Source: Streptomyces sp. VRA16 Mangrove soil (lineage in GTDB: Bacteria; Actinomycetota; Actinomycetes; Streptomycetales; Streptomycetaceae). Taken from it: a stretch of 64,000 nt of DNA. The notes below the pieces were generated by a model that searched no databases, was not told the origin of the DNA, and worked only from the letters and a program-made list of their open reading frames with translations. The stretch lies in assembly GCF_017377775.1 (NCBI RefSeq), contig NZ_JAFVLN010000008.1:310001-374000 (forward strand). Direction: 5' to 3'. Position numbers and translations under genes: made by a program. Of this stretch, positions 60,116 to 64,000 are shown in pieces (within the stretch, counting starts at the first letter, position 1; each line of letters begins with the position of its first letter).

Positions 60116-60131
60116 TGCCCGATATCGGGCA
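60116..60131. promoter_or_regulatory. Perfect 16-bp palindrome between phosphatase and glmS block
   Basis: TGCCCGATATCGGGCA is a perfect palindrome in the 196-bp divergent gap, 139 bp from the phosphatase start and 43 bp from the start of the small protein gene. It looks like a dimeric repressor operator. It does not match a regulator encoded in this window. Confidence 0.6.
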
Positions 60132-60173
60132 GATTTCTTGCGAAACCGCGCATCCTCCCCCAGGATCTACCGA

Positions 60174-60431
60174 GTGCACGAGGAACTTGTCGATCATCTG
60201 ACGCGGACCACCGCCCTGAACCGGGGCGAGGCGCTGCGGGTGATCCAGGACGTGCTCGCCTACTTCGACGAGTCGACGGAGGCGTTCGTCCGCCGCCGCC
60301 ACCGCGAGCTCCAGGGTCAGGGCCTGGTGAACGCGGCGATCTTCGAACAGATCCTGGCGGACCTGCGCTACCGCGCGGTGGCCCCGCCGGAGCTCTCGCT
60401 CCGCCAGCTGCGACGCATCGTCTACGGCTGA
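60174..60431 (+). CDS. Small conserved-looking protein upstream of glmS
   Basis: The 85-residue product is cytosolic, helical and charged: VHEELVDHLTRTTALNRGEA, then LRVIQDVLAYFDESTEAFVRRRHRELQ and LRYRAVAPPELSLRQLRRIVYG. I do not recognise a family. The GTG at 60174 has an AGGATCTACC upstream. A longer in-frame start at 60066 would cross the palindrome and add an N-terminus unlike coding sequence. It lies 45 bp before glmS on the same strand and probably shares its transcript, which hints at a role in aminosugar metabolism or its control. Confidence 0.78.
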   Translation: MHEELVDHLTRTTALNRGEALRVIQDVLAYFDESTEAFVRRRHRELQGQGLVNAAIFEQILADLRYRAVAPPELSLRQLRRIVYG

Positions 60432-60476
60432 CCGGCCACCACCAGAGAAGACAACCAGAGGGGACTTACACCACTT

Positions 60477-62294
60477 ATGTGCGGAATTGTCGGTTACATC
60501 GGCAAGCGTGATGTGGCACCGCTGCTCCTTGAGGGCCTGCAGCGCCTGGAGTACCGGGGTTACGACTCCGCGGGCGTCGTCATCACCAGCCCCAAGGCGA
60601 CCGGCCTGAAGATGGTCAAGGCCAAGGGCCGCGTCCGCGACCTGGAGGCCAAGGTCCCGGCCCGCTTCAAGGGCACGACCGGCATCGCCCACACCCGCTG
60701 GGCCACCCACGGCGCCCCCTCCGACGAGAACGCGCACCCGCACATGTCGGGCGACAACAAGGTCGCCGTCGTGCACAACGGCATCATCGACAACGCCTCC
60801 GAGCTGCGCGCCAAGCTCACCGCCGAGGGCGTCGAGTTCCTCTCCGAGACGGACACCGAGGTCCTCACCCACCTCATCGCCCGCTCGCAGCAGACGGACC
60901 TGGAGGACAAGGTCCGCGAGGTGCTCCGCCTGATCGAGGGCACGTACGGCATCGCGGTCCTGCACGCCGACTTCCCGGACCGCATCGTCGTGGCCCGCAA
61001 CGGCTCGCCGGTCGTCCTCGGCATCGGTGACAAGGAGATGTTCGTCGCCTCCGACATCGCGGCCCTGGTCTCCCACACCCGCCAGATCGTCACGCTCGAC
61101 GACGGCGAGATGGCCACGCTGAAGGCCGACGACTTCCGTACGTACACGACGGAGGGCACGCGCACGACCGCGTCCCCGACCACCGTCGAGTGGGAGGCCG
61201 CCTCCTACGACATGGGCGGCCACGACACGTACATGCACAAGGAGATCTCCGAGCAGGCCGACGCCGTGGACCGCGTGCTGCGCGGCCGCATCGACGACCG
61301 CTTCTCCACCGTGCACCTGGGCGGCCTCAACCTCGATGCCCGCGAGGCCCGTTCGGTGCGCCGCGTGAAGATCCTCGGCTGCGGCACCTCGTACCACGCG
61401 GGTCTGATCGGCGCCCAGATGATCGAGGAGCTGGCCCGTATCCCCGCGGACGCCGAGCCGGCCTCCGAGTTCCGCTACCGCAACCCGGTCGTCGACCCCG
61501 ACACCCTGTACATCGCGGTGTCCCAGTCGGGCGAGACGTACGACGTCCTGGCCGCGGTCCAGGAGCTGAAGCGCAAGGGCGCCCGGGTCTTCGGCGTCGT
61601 CAACGTCGTCGGCTCGGCGATCGCCCGTGAGTCGGACGCCGGCGTCTACGTCCACGCGGGCCCCGAGGTCTGCGTCGTGTCGACCAAGTGCTTCACGAAC
61701 ACCACGGTCGCCTTCGCCCTCCTCGCCCTGCACCTCGGCCGCATCCGCGACCTGTCGGTGGCCGACGGCAAGCGCATCATCGAGGGCCTGCGCAAGCTGC
61801 CCTCGCAGATCGAGGAGATCCTCGCCCAGGAGGCGGAGATCAAGAAGATCGCCGAGGAGTACGCGGACGCCCGCTCGATGATGTTCATCGGCCGCGTCCG
61901 GGGCTACCCGGTGGCCCGCGAGGCGTCCCTGAAGCTCAAGGAGGTCTCGTACATCCACGCCGAGGCCTACCCGGCGTCCGAGCTGAAGCACGGCCCGCTC
62001 GCCCTCATCGAGCCCGCGCTCCCGACCGTGGCGATCGTCCCTGACGACGACCTCCTGGAGAAGAACCGCGCCGCGATGGAGGAGATCAAGGCCCGCTCCG
62101 GCCGTATCCTCGCGGTCGCCCACCAGGAGCAGGAGAAGGCCGACCGCACGATCGTCGTCCCGAAGAACGAGGACGAGCTCGACCCGATCCTGATGGGCAT
62201 CCCCCTCCAGCTCCTCGCCTACCACACGGCATTGGCCCTCGGCCGCGACATCGACAAGCCGCGCAACCTGGCCAAGTCGGTGACGGTGGAGTAG
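60477..62294 (+). CDS. glmS: Glutamine--fructose-6-phosphate aminotransferase (isomerizing)
   Basis: The 605-residue protein has the N-terminal glutaminase domain beginning MCGIVGYIGKRDVAP, whose Cys2 becomes the catalytic N-terminus, with HTRWATHGAPSDENAHPH. Two SIS sugar-isomerase domains follow (ILGCGTSYHAGLIGAQMIEE and MFIGRVRGYPVAREASLKLKE), and the family ending is PRNLAKSVTVE. It makes glucosamine-6-phosphate for cell-wall precursors. Its ATG follows an AGAGGGGACTT site. It probably belongs to the operon beginning with the small gene and ends at a strong bidirectional terminator. Confidence 0.97.
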   Translation: MCGIVGYIGKRDVAPLLLEGLQRLEYRGYDSAGVVITSPKATGLKMVKAKGRVRDLEAKVPARFKGTTGIAHTRWATHGAPSDENAHPHMSGDNKVAVVHNGIIDNASELRAKLTAEGVEFLSETDTEVLTHLIARSQQTDLEDKVREVLRLIEGTYGIAVLHADFPDRIVVARNGSPVVLGIGDKEMFVASDIAALVSHTRQIVTLDDGEMATLKADDFRTYTTEGTRTTASPTTVEWEAASYDMGGHDTYMHKEISEQADAVDRVLRGRIDDRFSTVHLGGLNLDAREARSVRRVKILGCGTSYHAGLIGAQMIEELARIPADAEPASEFRYRNPVVDPDTLYIAVSQSGETYDVLAAVQELKRKGARVFGVVNVVGSAIARESDAGVYVHAGPEVCVVSTKCFTNTTVAFALLALHLGRIRDLSVADGKRIIEGLRKLPSQIEEILAQEAEIKKIAEEYADARSMMFIGRVRGYPVAREASLKLKEVSYIHAEAYPASELKHGPLALIEPALPTVAIVPDDDLLEKNRAAMEEIKARSGRILAVAHQEQEKADRTIVVPKNEDELDPILMGIPLQLLAYHTALALGRDIDKPRNLAKSVTVE

Positions 62295-62316
62295 CCCCGG
62301 CTCAGGCGCAGAATGC

Positions 62317-62360
62317 GAACGGGTCCCTTCGCGTGCCACCAAGCACGAAGGGACCCGTTC
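62317..62360. terminator. Bidirectional stem-loop terminator after glmS
   Basis: GAACGGGTCCCTTCG (62317-62331) is perfectly complementary to CGAAGGGACCCGTTC (62346-62360) over 15 bp. The loop can pair further through a CGTGC/GCACG element. It lies between glmS and the convergent transporter gene. Confidence 0.85.
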
Positions 62361-62403
62361 CCGGAGGGCCGGGGCCGCCCATTGCCCCGGCCCGTCGTGG
62401 CTG

Positions 62404-62994
62404 TCAGCCGGTGGCCGTCACCCCCCGGCCGGCAGCGCGCCCGGGGAGCGCCGTCGGCAGACCCGACATCGACGCCGTCGCCCCGTACCAGGCGACGAGC
62501 CCGCCCGCGGCGGCGAACCAGCCCCCGGCCCTGGCGAGCGAGTCCGTGTCACCGAACGCGGCGATCGCGAGCAGCAGCATCGCCACGAAGAGCGCCCCGT
62601 ACGTCCCCCGTACGAACATCCCGGCCCCGGCGGAGCCGAGCGTCAGGCTGAGCGCGAGCAGGGCGAAGAGCAGCAGGAACAGACCCGCCGCGTTCGCGGA
62701 GACCGTGTCGCCCGCCCCGATGCCCCAGGTGAACCAGAAGGCGCCGAGCCCGGCGAAGGCCGTACCGGTGAATCCGTCGCTGTCGCTGGAGCGCAGCGCG
62801 AGCAGGCCGGCGACGAAGAGGGCGATCCCGCCCACGTACGTCGCGATCGACACCGCGTTGGCCGCCGTCACGCCGTCGATCACTTCGGTGTGACCGAGGC
62901 CGAACGCCAACAGGGTGAGTCCGAGAGCGAGTTGACCGAGAGTCGAGACGGACGGGGTCGTTGCCGTGCTTCCCGCGGAGACGTCGTTGTCCAC
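62404..62994 (-). CDS. GPR1/FUN34/YaaH family transporter (acetate/succinate type)
   Basis: The 196-residue protein has six membrane segments and the YaaH pattern: VSTLGQLALGLTLLAFGLGHTEVI, SIATYVGGIALFVAGLLALRSSD and FTGTAFAGLGAFWFTWGIG. It likely takes up acetate or a similar small acid. The GTG at 62994 follows a GAAGGGAG site; longer starts would cover a pair of palindromes in the promoter. It converges with glmS across the terminator. Confidence 0.87.
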   Translation of the reverse strand: MDNDVSAGSTATTPSVSTLGQLALGLTLLAFGLGHTEVIDGVTAANAVSIATYVGGIALFVAGLLALRSSDSDGFTGTAFAGLGAFWFTWGIGAGDTVSANAAGLFLLLFALLALSLTLGSAGAGMFVRGTYGALFVAMLLLAIAAFGDTDSLARAGGWFAAAGGLVAWYGATASMSGLPTALPGRAAGRGVTATG

Positions 62995-63062
62995 AGCGGG
63001 CTCCCTTCGTGCAAAGTGCGGGTGCTCTGTGCCGTTGCTGCGCTGGTGCCCAGCGACCGGTA

Positions 63063-63083
63063 TGTACCCTTCACAAGGGCACA
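63063..63083. promoter_or_regulatory. 21-bp inverted repeat upstream of the YaaH-type gene
   Basis: TGTACCCTTCACAAGGGCACA is an inverted repeat with one mismatched pair (TGT, CCCTT / AAGGG, ACA), 69 bp upstream of the transporter start. It is a candidate operator for carbon-source control. Confidence 0.55.
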
Positions 63084-63090
63084 AACCACC

Positions 63091-63106
63091 TCTACGCACG
63101 AGTAGA
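63091..63106. promoter_or_regulatory. Second palindrome upstream of the YaaH-type gene
   Basis: TCTAC-GCACGA-GTAGA lies 8 bp beyond the first inverted repeat. Two palindromes in tandem suggest either two regulators or a two-site operator. Confidence 0.45.
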
Positions 63107-63217
63107 TTTATCCACACCGGGAGAAATCAACGGCCTTTCCCCGTACTGAAGTTGCACCACCATCAGCCGCGTCTCACCTGGGACAAGACCCCGTTACGGA
63201 ACGGCCACGGGGCGCGG

Positions 63218-63742
63218 CTACGGAATGACGATCACGGGCCGCTGCGCGCGCCGCGCGAGCCGCCCGGCGACCGAGCCGAAGATCCGTCCGACGATCCCGT
63301 GGGTCGAGCCCACGACGATCGCGTCGGCCGAGTACTCCCGGCCGACCTCCTCCAGCTCGTGGCAGATGTCGCCACCGCGCTCGACGAGGATCCAGGGCAC
63401 TTCGGAGAGATAGTCCGCACAGGCGAGTTCGAGCCCGAGGACCTCGGTCCTGTGATCCGGCACGTCCACGAAGACAGGGGGCTCACAGCCCGCCCACACC
63501 GTGGTGGGCAGCCGGTTGGCGACGTGCACGATGATCAGCCCGGAGCCCGAGCGATGCGCCATGCCGATCGCGTACGCCAGTGCCCGCTCGCTCGACGTCG
63601 AGCCGTCGAAGCCGACGACGACTCCGTGCTTGAACGCGGGGTCACAGGCGTGACGTGTCTCTTCGGCCGGCTGGGGGGTCGCGGTGGGATCCGCGACCTG
63701 CCGCTTGCGGCCTTCGGGTTCGGAAAATTCGTGACCGGCCAT
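63218..63742 (-). CDS. Universal stress protein (UspA family)
   Basis: The 174-residue protein has an N-terminal extension, then one USP domain: GVVVGFDGSTSSERALAYAIGMAH, LIIVHVANR, and the ATP-binding end GSTHGIVGRIFGSVAGRLARRAQRPVIVIP. The nucleotide loop keeps GSTHG and GSVA but is shorter than the usual G-x2-G-x9-GS, so ATP binding is less certain. Such proteins respond to starvation or hypoxia. The ATG at 63742 lacks a clear ribosome site, and an upstream in-frame start is possible. It lies upstream of the YaaH-type gene on the same strand. Confidence 0.88.
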   Translation of the reverse strand: MAGHEFSEPEGRKRQVADPTATPQPAEETRHACDPAFKHGVVVGFDGSTSSERALAYAIGMAHRSGSGLIIVHVANRLPTTVWAGCEPPVFVDVPDHRTEVLGLELACADYLSEVPWILVERGGDICHELEEVGREYSADAIVVGSTHGIVGRIFGSVAGRLARRAQRPVIVIP

Positions 63743-63926
63743 GAGTGTCTCGGCGTGTACCTCGTGGGCCTCGTATGAGGGGACGACAACTGATCGGCGG
63801 AGCTGTGTCCGGGAATCATCTTCCCAACCCCATACCCCCAAGGGTACGGCGACACTCCTCCTCTGCCCAGACTCCGGCCCGCTACCGGACCTGTACGTAT
63901 GTGCGCTCCGCAGTGTTCAGGGGAGC

Positions 63927-64000
63927 ATGCACGAGGGCCCGCCCGTATGGCAATGGTTGCTGCCCCGTACAGGCGGTTTGCGCACCCTTGTGGGCCTCCT
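63927..64000 (+). CDS. Start of a rightward gene (partial)
   Basis: An open frame begins at ATG 63927 and runs off the window: MHEGPPVWQWLLPRTGGLRT followed by a hydrophobic start (LVGLL), as in a membrane protein. A GGGGAG lies immediately before it. The LPRTG string here is at the N-terminus and is not a sortase signal. The family cannot be judged from 24 codons. Confidence 0.4.
   Translation, partial: MHEGPPVWQWLLPRTGGLRTLVGL

Noticed and set aside
63833..63846. TACCC-N4-GGGTA inverted repeat upstream of the universal stress gene
   Set aside because: Short arms and no regulator context; such repeats arise often by chance in GC-rich DNA.
63927..64000. LPRTG string as a sortase sorting signal
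   Set aside because: It occurs about residue 13 of the product, whereas sorting signals are C-terminal and followed by a membrane segment and basic tail.
1..64000. CRISPR arrays, tRNA or rRNA genes, insertion sequences, prophage
   Set aside because: No regularly spaced direct repeats with unique spacers, no cloverleaf-like sequence noticed by eye, and no transposase, integrase or phage proteins among the coding regions.

Overview
The window is chromosomal DNA of a Streptomyces species or a close relative. The evidence is the very high G+C, many GTG starts, translationally coupled GTGA/ATGA overlaps, Tat-exported enzymes, and above all a complete desferrioxamine locus (desEF-desABCD) with iron boxes. 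It sits between a leucine-type acyl-CoA catabolic operon and an aminosugar region (GH20 hexosaminidase, glmS). From memory, and not checked by alignment, this order resembles S. coelicolor around SCO2774-SCO2789. I saw no rRNA, tRNA, CRISPR array, prophage or insertion sequence.

Layout. 1-4186: a leftward, coupled sugar-catabolism operon (oxidoreductase, DUF993 protein, TIM-barrel isomerase) divergent from a LacI regulator, with an 18-bp operator between them. 4187-4700: a terminator, a dispersed GC-rich repeat and an 8-unit tandem array. 4701-13120: small metabolic and regulatory genes, including a methyltransferase, an IMPase-fold protein with altered metal ligands, an ArsR-MFS pair, a MarR-GNAT fusion and an EamA/LysR divergent pair. 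13615-25814: an exported set (GH3 N-acetylglucosaminidase, lipoprotein, S37-type peptidase, small secreted proteins, endonuclease I family nuclease) around a fused double ABC exporter and a GT39-type membrane glycosyltransferase with a long Gly-rich insert. 25845-28489: a LysR gene divergent from two alpha/beta hydrolases.

28507-35352 looks like a guanidino-compound module: TPP enzyme, agmatinase-family ureohydrolase, Na+/solute symporter, PucR regulator and nitrilase-family amidase. 35486-37281 is an EamA exporter and its ArsR regulator, with matching TTCGG-N6-CCGAA operators. 37398-40197 holds a phosphatase-family protein, a CDF metal transporter and TesB. 40245-47882 is a TetR-controlled acyl-CoA block: LCAD-like dehydrogenase, TetR, then divergent 3-methylcrotonyl-CoA carboxylase beta and alpha, HMG-CoA lyase and acyl-CoA dehydrogenase.

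48404-55631 is the desferrioxamine locus: binding lipoprotein, siderophore-interacting reductase, then lysine decarboxylase, cadaverine N-hydroxylase, acyltransferase and NIS synthetase. A consensus iron box lies at the centre of a 68-bp palindrome between desF and desA. 55701-62294 carries a GH20 hexosaminidase with a DasR-like site, a DUF4429 protein, a Tat-exported metallophosphoesterase, a small unknown protein and GlmS. The window closes with a GPR1/FUN34/YaaH transporter, a universal stress protein and the start of a rightward gene.

No wholly new multi-gene system stands out. The most unusual signals are the iron-box palindrome, the IMPase-like protein with two metal ligands replaced by Cys and His, the guanidino module with an atypical TPP site, and several sharp palindromic operators that pair with neighbouring regulators.
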